A stretch of DNA of 14,253 nt, taken from SIAJ01 sp035258765. GTDB lineage: Bacteria > Planctomycetota > Planctomycetia > Gemmatales > Gemmataceae. Both the position numbers and the translations under genes were made by a program. Of this stretch, positions 1-6,643 are shown piece by piece. The stretch's first letter is position 1; each line of letters begins with the position of its first letter. The notes below the pieces were generated by a model. That model had not been told where the DNA came from and searched no databases. It worked only from the letters and a program-made list of their open reading frames with translations. The stretch is taken from the NCBI GenBank assembly GCA_035258765.1, contig DATFWZ010000648.1, forward strand, positions 1-14,253, given 5' to 3'.

Positions 1-1481
1 GCCGGCTCGTTCAGATTGTTGAACACCAGGTCCGGCTTGCCGTCGTTGTCGAGGTCGGCGACGGCCATCCCGCGGCCGTTGTGCCGGGCCCGGAAATACG
101 AACCGCCGCGACTCGAAATGCCCACGAACTTGCCCTTCTTATTGAGAAGCAGCTTTGGAAATTGGGACCGGCCCGCGGCCGCGACCGGGAAGCGGATCGC
201 GTGGCCATGGGTGATGACCAGATCTTCCCAGCCGTCGCGGTCCAGGTCCAGGAAGGCGGTACCCCAACCGACCATGAGCCGGCCGACGTCTTGCAGTCCA
301 TTGCGGTGTGACTCGAAGTCAAAGAGCAGGATCTCGGACCGATCTTTCGGGTCGCGGGTCGTCTGGTTCACGTAGAGGGCGTGAAGCTCCCCCTCGTAGT
401 TGGTCACGAAGATGGCCGGCCGCCCCGTCCGGACCGGGTCGCCGGCGTCCAGCCCCATGCTCCCATTGGCCTGCGCCCGGTTGTCGCGGGCGACGCCCGC
501 AAGGCCGCCGAGCTCCTCGAACGCGAGCGGGCCGCCGGGCCTGGTGCGATTCAGGTAGAGGAAGTTGTCGTCCGTGTCGTTGGCCACATAGAGGTCCGGC
601 TTGCCGTCCGCGTTCACGTCCACGATGAGGACACCGAGCCCCTTGCCGTCGGTGCGGAGCTTCAGCTCCTTCGACACGTCGGTGAACGTCCCGTCGCGAT
701 TGTTGCGGTAGACGGTGTGCGGGAGGGGCTTGAACTTCTTCGGCGGACAGACGTCGCGGGTCTTGCCGTCGTACATGCAGTCCAGCGGGTGGTTCGTGTC
801 GAACCCCCAGTCGCCGTAGTGGCAGACGTACAGGTCGGGGTAGCCGTCGCCGTCCAGGTCCGCGAACGCCGCCCCCGAACTCCACATTCTCTGCGTCAGT
901 TTGGCCTGCTCGGTGACGTCCACGAACTTTCGGCCGCCTCCCTCGGCCGGGACGTTGAGATACAAAGTCAACCGATCGTAGCCGGTGACGAGGAGGTCCG
1001 GGAAGCCGTCGCGATTGATGTCGGCGACGGCGACTCCGTGAGTGAACTGCACGCCACGGTCGAGCCCGACTTCTTGCGTGACGTCCTTGAACTTCCAATT
1101 GCCGAGGTTCTTGTACATCCGCCCCGGGTGGCCGCGGACGTTCTTGCCCTCGTAGTACCCGCCGCCGGTGAAGTACAGGTCGATGAGGCCGTCGCCGTCG
1201 TAGTCGAACGCGGCCACCCCGCCGCCGAGCGACTCGATGATGGCCATGTGGTTGGCTTCCTCGCCGTTCTTGTAGGTGAAGTTGATCCCGCTCGCGGCGG
1301 TGACATCCTCGAACCACGCCGGGCCGTCGTACGGGTCCTCGTTGTCGTGGTGGATCGTCGGCGACTCCGGACCCACCACGGGGACCGAGTTCGTGGACGA
1401 CTTCCGGTCACAACTGGCGGCGAGGACGGACGTGATCGCGACGACCACGGCCCACGCGGACGGGCGCAACGATGTGTGCAT
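1..1481 (-). CDS. CRTAC1-family FG-GAP/VCBS repeat lipoprotein (3' end outside window)
   Basis: The reading frame opens at an ATG at 1481 and stays open to the left edge, giving 493 complete codons with the C-terminus missing. A hydrophobic signal (about residues 9-22) ends in AASC with Cys24, so a lipoprotein anchored on the outside of a membrane is likely, although the lipobox lacks the usual Leu at -3. Calcium-binding D-x-D/N-x-D-G-x-x-D loops lie near residues 93, 154, 208, 288, 412 and 476, typical of integrin-alpha-like beta-propeller blades. Phrases such as GINFTY (66-71), YRNNRDGTFTDVS (258-270) and a Cys pair at 235/245 match the CRTAC1 family abundant in planctomycetes. Family members usually end in an ASPIC/UnbV domain, which would lie outside the window. 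No good Shine-Dalgarno is visible; a 14-bp GC palindrome sits 9 bp upstream of the ATG. The family role is poorly defined; extracellular binding or adhesion is inferred. Confidence 0.9.
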   Translation of the reverse strand, partial: MHTSLRPSAWAVVVAITSVLAASCDRKSSTNSVPVVGPESPTIHHDNEDPYDGPAWFEDVTAASGINFTYKNGEEANHMAIIESLGGGVAAFDYDGDGLIDLYFTGGGYYEGKNVRGHPGRMYKNLGNWKFKDVTQEVGLDRGVQFTHGVAVADINRDGFPDLLVTGYDRLTLYLNVPAEGGGRKFVDVTEQAKLTQRMWSSGAAFADLDGDGYPDLYVCHYGDWGFDTNHPLDCMYDGKTRDVCPPKKFKPLPHTVYRNNRDGTFTDVSKELKLRTDGKGLGVLIVDVNADGKPDLYVANDTDDNFLYLNRTRPGGPLAFEELGGLAGVARDNRAQANGSMGLDAGDPVRTGRPAIFVTNYEGELHALYVNQTTRDPKDRSEILLFDFESHRNGLQDVGRLMVGWGTAFLDLDRDGWEDLVITHGHAIRFPVAAAGRSQFPKLLLNKKGKFVGISSRGGSYFRARHNGRGMAVADLDNDGKPDLVFNNLNEP

Positions 1482-1489
1482 GGCGAATC

Positions 1490-1503
1490 GGCGCCGCGGC
1501 GCC
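1490..1503. repeat. 14-bp perfect GC palindrome upstream of the CRTAC1 start
   Basis: The sequence GGCGCCGCGGCGCC is its own reverse complement and lies 8 bp before the ATG at 1481, where a ribosome binding site would normally sit. It could form a small RNA stem or be an operator, or it may be chance in GC-rich DNA. Nothing beyond its symmetry and position supports a function. Confidence 0.4.
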
Positions 1504-1546
1504 GCGATGGATCGGATGGAACAGGGATGATCGCGGACTCGTAGCG

Positions 1547-1552
1547 ATTCTA
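1547..1552 (-). promoter_or_regulatory. possible -10 element for the CRTAC1 gene
   Basis: On the minus strand this reads TAGAAT, five of six matches to the sigma-70 -10 consensus, about 65 bp before the ATG at 1481. No convincing -35 box lies 16-18 bp upstream, where the sequence runs into the flank of the long hairpin. It is the best candidate for separate transcription of this gene, but weak. Confidence 0.25.
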
Positions 1553-1574
1553 GAGCGCGGTTCTGGAGGGTGTA

Positions 1575-1661
1575 GCGGGTGGGCGGAGCCCGAAGCGCAG
1601 CGAGGGCGACGCCGTCCGGCCCGGTGTCGCCCTCGCTGCGCTTCGGGCTCCGCCCACCCGC
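1575..1661. repeat. perfect inverted repeat, 36-bp arms, 15-nt loop
   Basis: The arms at 1575-1610 and 1626-1661 are exact reverse complements around a 15-nt GC-rich loop (1611-1625). Transcribed from either strand, this gives a very stable 36-bp hairpin. It lies between the stop of the 83-aa gene (1727) and the CRTAC1 start (1481). No T-run follows either arm, so it is not a classic rho-independent terminator, though it could still stop or process transcripts or protect RNA ends. The complete lack of mismatches in non-coding DNA suggests a recent insertion, gene conversion or selection for pairing. It may be a dispersed intergenic repeat of the REP/MITE kind, but copy number cannot be judged from one window. 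Confidence 0.9.
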
Positions 1662-1726
1662 CAAATGTCCATGAAATCCGCGCTAAGACGATTGTGGACA
1701 GGTCGCAACTCAAGTGGATAGCGCGA

Positions 1727-1978
1727 TCACCACCCCAATTTCGCCCGCAGCTCCTCCAGCCCACCTGTCAGGGCCGCCTCCGGCTTCGGATACACTTTGC
1801 CGTCATCGAGCCGCCTGCCGTTATTTGTTTGAATCACCGAACACGTGTACTGTCCCTTCGCCGGAAGGAGATCCAGACGATATTGTGGCTCCCCGGCAAT
1901 CGTGACGAGCCACGTCCGGTCGGTCAATCCCTTCGTGAGCCCGCCATTGCGGGCCGTCAACCAGTCGGGTGCGGTCAT
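1727..1978 (-). CDS. hypothetical protein, 83 aa, downstream of the MFS transporter
   Basis: An 83-aa soluble protein running from ATG at 1978 to TGA at 1727, not recognised as a named family. It starts 9 bp after the MFS stop codon, so it is probably co-transcribed and perhaps translated by coupling; a GGAG lies about 12 bp upstream, a rather long spacing. There is no signal peptide or membrane segment. The sequence suggests beta-strands in the middle (around WLVTI, YRLDLL and YTCSVIQ) and a C-terminal helix (about residues 67-81, ending LRAKLGW). It has a single Cys, near residue 48. Third-position GC is lower than in neighbouring genes, so it may be newer or weakly expressed. Its credibility rests on position, uninterrupted frame and protein-like composition. 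A cytoplasmic partner of the transporter is possible but speculative. Confidence 0.7.
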   Translation of the reverse strand: MTAPDWLTARNGGLTKGLTDRTWLVTIAGEPQYRLDLLPAKGQYTCSVIQTNNGRRLDDGKVYPKPEAALTGGLEELRAKLGW

Positions 1979-1987
1979 CGGGCGCGA

Positions 1988-3496
1988 TTACTCCGGGAGC
2001 GGCTTATCCTTGGTTTCGGGCAGGAACGGGAGGACCGCCAGCCCGATCAAAAAGACCGCACACATGGTAATGCCCGCGTACCGGTACGGCCACGGGTGGT
2101 CGAAGCCCGCGTACACCTGGCTGGTCAACAGGCCGAGGGCTGCGGGGCCGACGGCGGCGACCAGCCGGCCGACGTTGTAGCAGAAGGAGGTCCCCGTGCT
2201 CCGCAGCCGGGTCGGGAAGAGTTCGGGGAAGTAGATGGCGTAACCCCCAAACAGGGCCAGTTGGCAGATGCCCATGAGGGGGATCATCCAAAACACGTCG
2301 TTGAATTCGGACAGCTTCCAGAACACCAGGATCGTGCTCGCCGCGGCGGCCACGAACGCCAGGGCGAACGTCCAGCGCCGGCCGAAGTACGGCGTCAGCC
2401 ACGCGAAGGCGAAGATCCCGAACGCGGCACCGATGTTCAAGAGGAGCGAGGTCCAGCCGGACCAGATCGAGATGCGCCCGGACACGTACCCGGCCGCGGC
2501 CGGGCCGGAGAGGCCTTTCTCGGCGGCCTCGTGCTGAAACACCGGGCGGAAGACGTAGGCCTGCAAATCCGGAGTGAAGAAGCCAATCCCCCACAGGCCG
2601 ACCACGCCGGCGAACGCCAAGAGGACTCCGAGGATCGCCCGCGAGCGCCACCGGCCGTCCCCGAACAACTCCTGGAACGAACCGAGCTGTTTCCCCACGC
2701 CAGTCCGATGATCCTCCCGGGCCTGGGTCCAGGCCTCCGGCTCCCTGAGCCGGCGCTGGATCAGCACGATCAAGAGTGCCGGGACGATCCCGATCAGGAA
2801 CATGATCTTCCACGGCTTGTAATCGCCGAGCTGGCCGCTGATCTGCATGTACCCAAGCAGGATGGACACGGAGGCCGCGGCGATGTTGCCGAACGCGGAC
2901 GACATCTGGAGCAGCCCGAGGGCATACGGGCGGGCGGCCGTGGGCACCGACTCCGCGACCAGAGAGACCGCGACCGCGAACACCGCCCCCACCCCAAGCC
3001 CCGTCAGGAAGCGATAGATGCCGAAGTCGTACACGGATGTAGAAATGGCGCTCAGGCCGGTGAACACCGAGTAGAGCAGGATCGTGAGCATGAGCGTACG
3101 GACGCGGCCGAGCCGGTCGCCCATGATCCCGAACCCGATCCCGCCGACGGCCCAGCCGATCAGGAAGACGGAGGTCGCGAGTGCGGCCCCGTGGGCGACG
3201 TCCGCGTCGAACTGGGCCGCGATCACTTTTTCCGCCGTCGGCGGCGGCTCCCCCTTCTTCTCGCTCTCCTCGGTGAGCTTCGAGGCCAGCTCCGGCAGTC
3301 GCGGGTCGTCCGGCTGCACCTGCGGGACGAGGTCGCGCATTGCCGGCCGGCGGGCGACGTTGAACAACTGTTGGTCCATGCAGTCGAGGTCCCACGCGAG
3401 GCAGGCGACCACGAACACGAACCATTGGTAGCTGGTGAGTTGTCGGAGGGAGCCCCAGCCGGCTTTGGACGGCGGGGCGTCGGGGAGGAGGGCCAT
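1988..3496 (-). CDS. MFS transporter, sugar/metabolite:H+ symporter type
   Basis: A 502-aa inner-membrane transporter with 12 predicted membrane helices (first at about 22-40, second 103-125, last 473-492). The loop after helix 2 carries the MFS signature GDRLGRVR (126-133), helix 4 begins YRFLTGLGVG (161-170), the half-repeat has FGRR (371-374), and helices 10-11 are joined by PELFPTRLRSTG (424-435), all typical of the sugar-transporter/metabolite:H+ symporter branch. An acidic DLDCMD follows helix 1 (36-41), where this branch often has a proton-coupling Asp. The segment between helices 1 and 2 is unusually long (about 47-100) and charged. The frame is open upstream to 3625, but that extension runs through an inverted repeat and reads as low-complexity sequence; the ATG at 3496 sits just before a normal N-terminus. 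The substrate cannot be told from sequence. The 83-aa gene follows after 9 bp. Confidence 0.9.
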   Translation of the reverse strand: MALLPDAPPSKAGWGSLRQLTSYQWFVFVVACLAWDLDCMDQQLFNVARRPAMRDLVPQVQPDDPRLPELASKLTEESEKKGEPPPTAEKVIAAQFDADVAHGAALATSVFLIGWAVGGIGFGIMGDRLGRVRTLMLTILLYSVFTGLSAISTSVYDFGIYRFLTGLGVGAVFAVAVSLVAESVPTAARPYALGLLQMSSAFGNIAAASVSILLGYMQISGQLGDYKPWKIMFLIGIVPALLIVLIQRRLREPEAWTQAREDHRTGVGKQLGSFQELFGDGRWRSRAILGVLLAFAGVVGLWGIGFFTPDLQAYVFRPVFQHEAAEKGLSGPAAAGYVSGRISIWSGWTSLLLNIGAAFGIFAFAWLTPYFGRRWTFALAFVAAAASTILVFWKLSEFNDVFWMIPLMGICQLALFGGYAIYFPELFPTRLRSTGTSFCYNVGRLVAAVGPAALGLLTSQVYAGFDHPWPYRYAGITMCAVFLIGLAVLPFLPETKDKPLPE

Positions 3497-3543
3497 TCGG
3501 GTCTCGGAGAGCGCGGAGGGTGCGGGTGGGCGTTGCTTGGAAA

Positions 3544-3573
3544 AAGATACCGCCCGCGACGGAATTGTGCCAG
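3544..3573 (-). promoter_or_regulatory. possible sigma-70-like promoter for the MFS unit
   Basis: On the minus strand CTGGCA (3573-3568) and TATCTT (3549-3544) are separated by 18 bp, each matching four of six consensus positions. They lie between the inverted repeat and the ATG at 3496, where a promoter for the transporter unit would be expected if the repeat insulates it from the upstream operon. Matches are modest and chance is possible. Confidence 0.25.
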
Positions 3574-3583
3574 TCGGAACACC

Positions 3584-3711
3584 GTTAGCCGCGACGCGGA
3601 GGCTTGGCGGAGCGGAGCGCGTCACCTGGACGTGTCGGACCGCTAAGTCGAGGTCCCCCGGCGGCCCACGTTACGCGCTCCGCTTCGCCGAGCCTCCGCG
3701 TCGCGGCTAAC
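3584..3711. repeat. inverted repeat, 39-bp arms with two mismatches, 50-nt loop
   Basis: The arms 3584-3622 and 3673-3711 are reverse complements at 37 of 39 positions, beginning and ending with GTTAGCC/GGCTAAC. Weaker pairing continues a few bases into the loop. It begins 10 bp after the stop of the proline-rich lipoprotein gene and lies 87 bp before the MFS start, so it separates two transcription units. There is no U-tract. The arm sequence is unrelated to the 36-bp hairpin at 1575-1661. It could act as a bidirectional transcript end or mRNA stabiliser, or be a copy of a dispersed repeat family; the window alone cannot decide. Confidence 0.88.
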
Positions 3712-3721
3712 GAGCCATCTC

Positions 3722-4507
3722 TCACTGCTTCGGCGGCGGCACCGTCCCCAACACGCGGTTCGGGTCCTCGACGACCGGCGTCCGCGGCTTCGCGGCAGCG
3801 GCATGCTCGAACGGGTCGGGCAGGTTGATGCGGACAAATCCCGCAGGCTCGGTCCGCAGCGGCAGACTCGGGCTGATCACGCTCCGGGCCGTGAACTCGA
3901 GCGTCGGATCGGTGAGCGGGGCCCGGTCGGCGACGGGCCTGGGGCTCAGGATCGGCGCCTCGAGCGGTCTGGTGACGTCCGGTCCTTCGCGACGAGTCAG
4001 CGGACCAGTGGGCAGTTCGGCGCGCTCGGGTAAACTTGGAAACACTCCGCCGAGGTGCGACGGTACGCGATCGGGAAGGGCCGTGGGCCGCAAACCGTTG
4101 GAACCCGGTAAGGACAATCGCGGCACCGGAGCGCCTGGGTCCGTCGATTGTAGCCGCGAGACGTCAAGCAAGCCGGGCACCTTTCGCTCGCGCGGGCGAG
4201 CCGGTTCATCCGGCGGCAGCTTGGGCGGGGCCGGCGGAGCCAGCATTTGGGCCAGCGCCTTGCCGCCGGAATCGTCCGGGAACCGGAACGTCCCGCCACT
4301 CGGAGTCGTCGCCTGCTCCGCCCTCGGGACGCTCGCGGACTCGGCCGAAACCTCCTTCTGCAGTTCACGTCTCTCCTCACCGGCGACAACTTCGGCCGGT
4401 GCGACGGCAACCGCAGGCCCGGGCGTGGGCGAATGCCCGCACCCCGCGGTGGCAACCAGGCCGGCCGCGAGCGTTGATCGGAGGAGTCGAAGGTAAGAAG
4501 GCGTCAC
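3722..4507 (-). CDS. proline-rich putative lipoprotein, function unknown
   Basis: A 261-aa protein read from a GTG at 4507; a GGAGG sits 10 bp upstream (4522-4518) and fixes this start. Residues 5-22 form a hydrophobic signal ending TAGC, with Cys23 as likely lipidated residue. The rest is rich in Pro, Ala, Arg and Ser, with many PxxP-like stretches and almost no hydrophobic core, so it is probably extended or disordered, as in periplasmic spacers. A more ordered-looking tail includes FVRINLPDPFEH (224-235) and ends in PPPKQ. No catalytic motif or named domain is recognised. It is the last gene of the packed series starting with the TPR protein, 21 bp after the YdjY-domain gene, and is followed by the 39-bp inverted repeat. 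A structural or tethering role in the envelope is inferred only. Confidence 0.8.
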   Translation of the reverse strand: MTPSYLRLLRSTLAAGLVATAGCGHSPTPGPAVAVAPAEVVAGEERRELQKEVSAESASVPRAEQATTPSGGTFRFPDDSGGKALAQMLAPPAPPKLPPDEPARPRERKVPGLLDVSRLQSTDPGAPVPRLSLPGSNGLRPTALPDRVPSHLGGVFPSLPERAELPTGPLTRREGPDVTRPLEAPILSPRPVADRAPLTDPTLEFTARSVISPSLPLRTEPAGFVRINLPDPFEHAAAAKPRTPVVEDPNRVLGTVPPPKQ

Positions 4508-4517
4508 TGGTTCGCTG

Positions 4518-4522
4518 CCTCC
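4518..4522 (-). promoter_or_regulatory. ribosome binding site (GGAGG) fixing a GTG start
   Basis: On the minus strand GGAGG lies 10 bp before the GTG at 4507, inside the 21-bp gap after the YdjY-domain gene. It is the strongest Shine-Dalgarno in the window and supports the GTG as the true start of the lipoprotein. Confidence 0.6.
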
Positions 4523-4528
4523 GCGTAC

Positions 4529-5191
4529 TTACTTGGCCGGCTCGATGATCAGTTTCACGGGCGTTCCCACCTTCGGGAGCACGGCCGTGTCCGTTTCCAG
4601 CTTCAGGTACTTCTCTTCCTTCATGGTCAGCGTCGTCTGGCAAACGGTCTCGTCGGTCACCGGGTAGATGGCGATCAACGTCCCGGACAGGTCGGCCCCG
4701 TAGACCTCGTCGGACTTGGTCGGGTCGGGTTTGGACCGGATCGACCCGGTGAACCGGAACTTGACGTCCCGCGGGAACGGCTGTTTCGTCTTGGGGTCGA
4801 GCAGGAAGCGGTGAATCGATAGTTTCTTCGTCCCCCCGCCGTCGGGGATTTCCAGCGAGACCTTGACCTCCGGCCCTTCCGCGACCTTGTCCTCGCCGAC
4901 CGCGGGCTTACCGGGCTTGAGCCCGAGCGACTCCAAGGCCTTGTGGACGTCGCTCGGCTTGACGTCGATGGTGACGACCGTCTCGTGCGCCTTCTTCCCC
5001 TTCGGGTCGGGCCAGCACGCGACGACCTCGACCGGGTAGATCTGGTCGTATTTTTCAAGCTTACGCGGGGCGACCTTGGCGTCGATGATGACGGCCTTCT
5101 TGTCCTTATCGACCTTGATCCCCTCGGGGTCGCCGGCCCACGCGGAGCCCGCAAGCACGCCGAGAACACCCACGACGTATAAGCGCCTCAT
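4529..5191 (-). CDS. YdjY-domain protein, exported
   Basis: A 220-aa protein with an N-terminal signal peptide (residues 1-19, likely cut after AWA) and no lipobox, so probably periplasmic or secreted. The mature part matches my knowledge of the YdjY domain family, seen in E. coli YdjY and common in planctomycetes: the segment HETVVTIDVKPSDVHKALES (69-88) followed by LGLKPGKP, then a basic beta-rich stretch and a closing VGTPVKLIIEP (208-218). The family's biochemical activity is not established. Start ATG at 5191 is preceded by GAGGA (5203-5199) at 7 bp. It lies 24 bp after the PQQ-like propeller gene, and the pair suggests both products work together outside the cytoplasm. Confidence 0.85.
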   Translation of the reverse strand: MRRLYVVGVLGVLAGSAWAGDPEGIKVDKDKKAVIIDAKVAPRKLEKYDQIYPVEVVACWPDPKGKKAHETVVTIDVKPSDVHKALESLGLKPGKPAVGEDKVAEGPEVKVSLEIPDGGGTKKLSIHRFLLDPKTKQPFPRDVKFRFTGSIRSKPDPTKSDEVYGADLSGTLIAIYPVTDETVCQTTLTMKEEKYLKLETDTAVLPKVGTPVKLIIEPAK

Positions 5192-5215
5192 GATGCGTTC
5201 CTCGCAAGTCCCATG

Positions 5216-6643
5216 TCATTTCCCGCCGATACACACCACCGCCGTCGATTGCCCCGCAAACGGGCCGTCGCGGTTGAACGTGGCCAGGTACAGCCTGCCG
5301 CCATGGACTGTGATTCCGCCGTAATTCATGCCCGGCAGCTTCAACGGCTCTTTGCCGAGGTCGAACGTCCAGGCCGCGTTGCCGGTCTTCAAGTCGATGG
5401 CGTGAACGACGCCGTTCAGGTCGGCGACATAAGCCGTGTCGCCGACGACAGCGGGCGGGGCGAAGAACGGGGCCTTCGCGTCGTAAATGATCTTCCGCGA
5501 GCCATCCGCGAGGGCGAACGCCCGCACCTTGCCGTCGGTACAAGTGAACACAGCCGCGTCGTTGGTCGCGGCGGCACAGCCGAGTACGCCACCCGGGACC
5601 AACTTCTTCCATTTCTCCTTGCCGGTTGCCAGGTCGAGAGCCACGACCTCGCCCTTGGCCTGCTCGACGTCCGTCATCTTGTAAGCGATGCTGCTGGTCG
5701 TGACGATCACCGTTTCGCCGGCAAGAGTCGGCCCACCCCACGGGTTGTATGTGAGCGACGCCCGCCACAATTCCTTGCCGCTTCCGGCATCAAGGCAGTA
5801 GACTGCCCGGTCACCTTCCTTCTCCTTGTCCAGGAACGCGGACGCGGCCAGCACCTTGTCCCCGGCGACGAGTACCGGCGCGTCCACGTGCCACCGCTTC
5901 TCCCCCTGCATCCAGATTGTCTTCGGGGCCGGTCGCCACAGCTGATCTTCGCCCGGCGCGATTGCGAATTCCGGATCCTTTTTCTTTTCCACCTCGTACT
6001 TCGCCTGAAGCTCCTTGAGACGCGCGGACTGGGCGGCCGGGACGTCCTTGACCGACATCTCCTTGCCGTTCAGCGTCACCGTGTTCAGGTCCACACAGAC
6101 GACACCGGCCGCGCCGCCGCCGGTGTATACGCGCCCGTTGGCCACGGTCGGCGACGCCTCCATGTGCATCAGGGGTCCCTTCATCTGCAGTACCCAAAGC
6201 AGGCAACTGCCATCAGTCGGGTAGCAGTAGAGGGCGGCCCCGGGGGAATCGTGCATGCCGCCGCCGAAGGTAACCTTGCCGTCACTCACGGCGGGCGAAC
6301 TGACAGTCGGCAGTCCGAGGAGTTGACCGCCTTTGACCCAGGTGGGTGTGATGTTCTTAGGATCCTTCGGGTTGATCGGCAGACTGCTGACAACTCCCTC
6401 GTTGAACCCGCTGAGTCCGGGCAGCAAGATATCGGCCCCGTTGGGCACGGGCGCGGCGACGAAGTGCTTGGTGTCCTTGATGACCCAAATCACCTCCGGC
6501 CTTGCCGGGCCGGCGATGCCGTCCGTGTTGCCCGATCGCCGGACGTTACCGCGGTAGGTGGACCACGGGGCCTCGTCGCCGATCGCGGGGACGGTCGCGA
6601 CGAGGAACAGTCCGAGAACGCAAGTCGATCGGCGCATGGTCAT
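5216..6643 (-). CDS. PQQ-binding-like beta-propeller repeat protein, exported
   Basis: A 475-aa protein with a signal peptide (about residues 1-22) followed by WSTYRGNVRRSG (27-38), the usual opening of planctomycete PQQ-like propellers. Blade repeats ending in G-x-x-x-W-like phrases are visible: GEVVALDLATGKEKWKK (331-347), AVYCLDAGSGKELWRA (280-295), GVVHAIDLKTGNAAWTFD (411-428). There is no heme c CxxCH motif and no clear PQQ dehydrogenase catalytic set, so it is probably a non-enzymatic propeller rather than an alcohol dehydrogenase. A charged, helix-prone insertion (about 195-235) interrupts the blades. The ATG at 6643 shares its A with the TGA of the upstream gene (TGATG), pointing to translational coupling; GTG at 6646 and ATG at 6637 are alternatives. 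The role is likely binding or scaffolding in the periplasm. Confidence 0.9.
   Translation of the reverse strand: MTMRRSTCVLGLFLVATVPAIGDEAPWSTYRGNVRRSGNTDGIAGPARPEVIWVIKDTKHFVAAPVPNGADILLPGLSGFNEGVVSSLPINPKDPKNITPTWVKGGQLLGLPTVSSPAVSDGKVTFGGGMHDSPGAALYCYPTDGSCLLWVLQMKGPLMHMEASPTVANGRVYTGGGAAGVVCVDLNTVTLNGKEMSVKDVPAAQSARLKELQAKYEVEKKKDPEFAIAPGEDQLWRPAPKTIWMQGEKRWHVDAPVLVAGDKVLAASAFLDKEKEGDRAVYCLDAGSGKELWRASLTYNPWGGPTLAGETVIVTTSSIAYKMTDVEQAKGEVVALDLATGKEKWKKLVPGGVLGCAAATNDAAVFTCTDGKVRAFALADGSRKIIYDAKAPFFAPPAVVGDTAYVADLNGVVHAIDLKTGNAAWTFDLGKEPLKLPGMNYGGITVHGGRLYLATFNRDGPFAGQSTAVVCIGGK

Noticed and set aside
319..1411. Minus-strand open frames 319-1317 and 968-1411
   Set aside because: They are out of frame with the CRTAC1 gene, whose frame runs unbroken from 1481 to the edge with repeated calcium-binding loops.
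1575..1661. Reading the 36-bp hairpin as a rho-independent terminator
   Set aside because: No T-run follows either arm and the stem is far longer than usual terminators; termination remains possible but not by the standard signature.
3497..3625. N-terminal extension of the MFS frame back to 3625
   Set aside because: The extra 43 residues run through one arm of the inverted repeat and show no conserved or helical pattern; the ATG at 3496 gives a normal MFS N-terminus.
5216..6643. PQQ-dependent alcohol dehydrogenase
   Set aside because: No heme c motif, no clear catalytic set and a shorter length than quinoprotein dehydrogenases; it reads as a non-enzymatic propeller.
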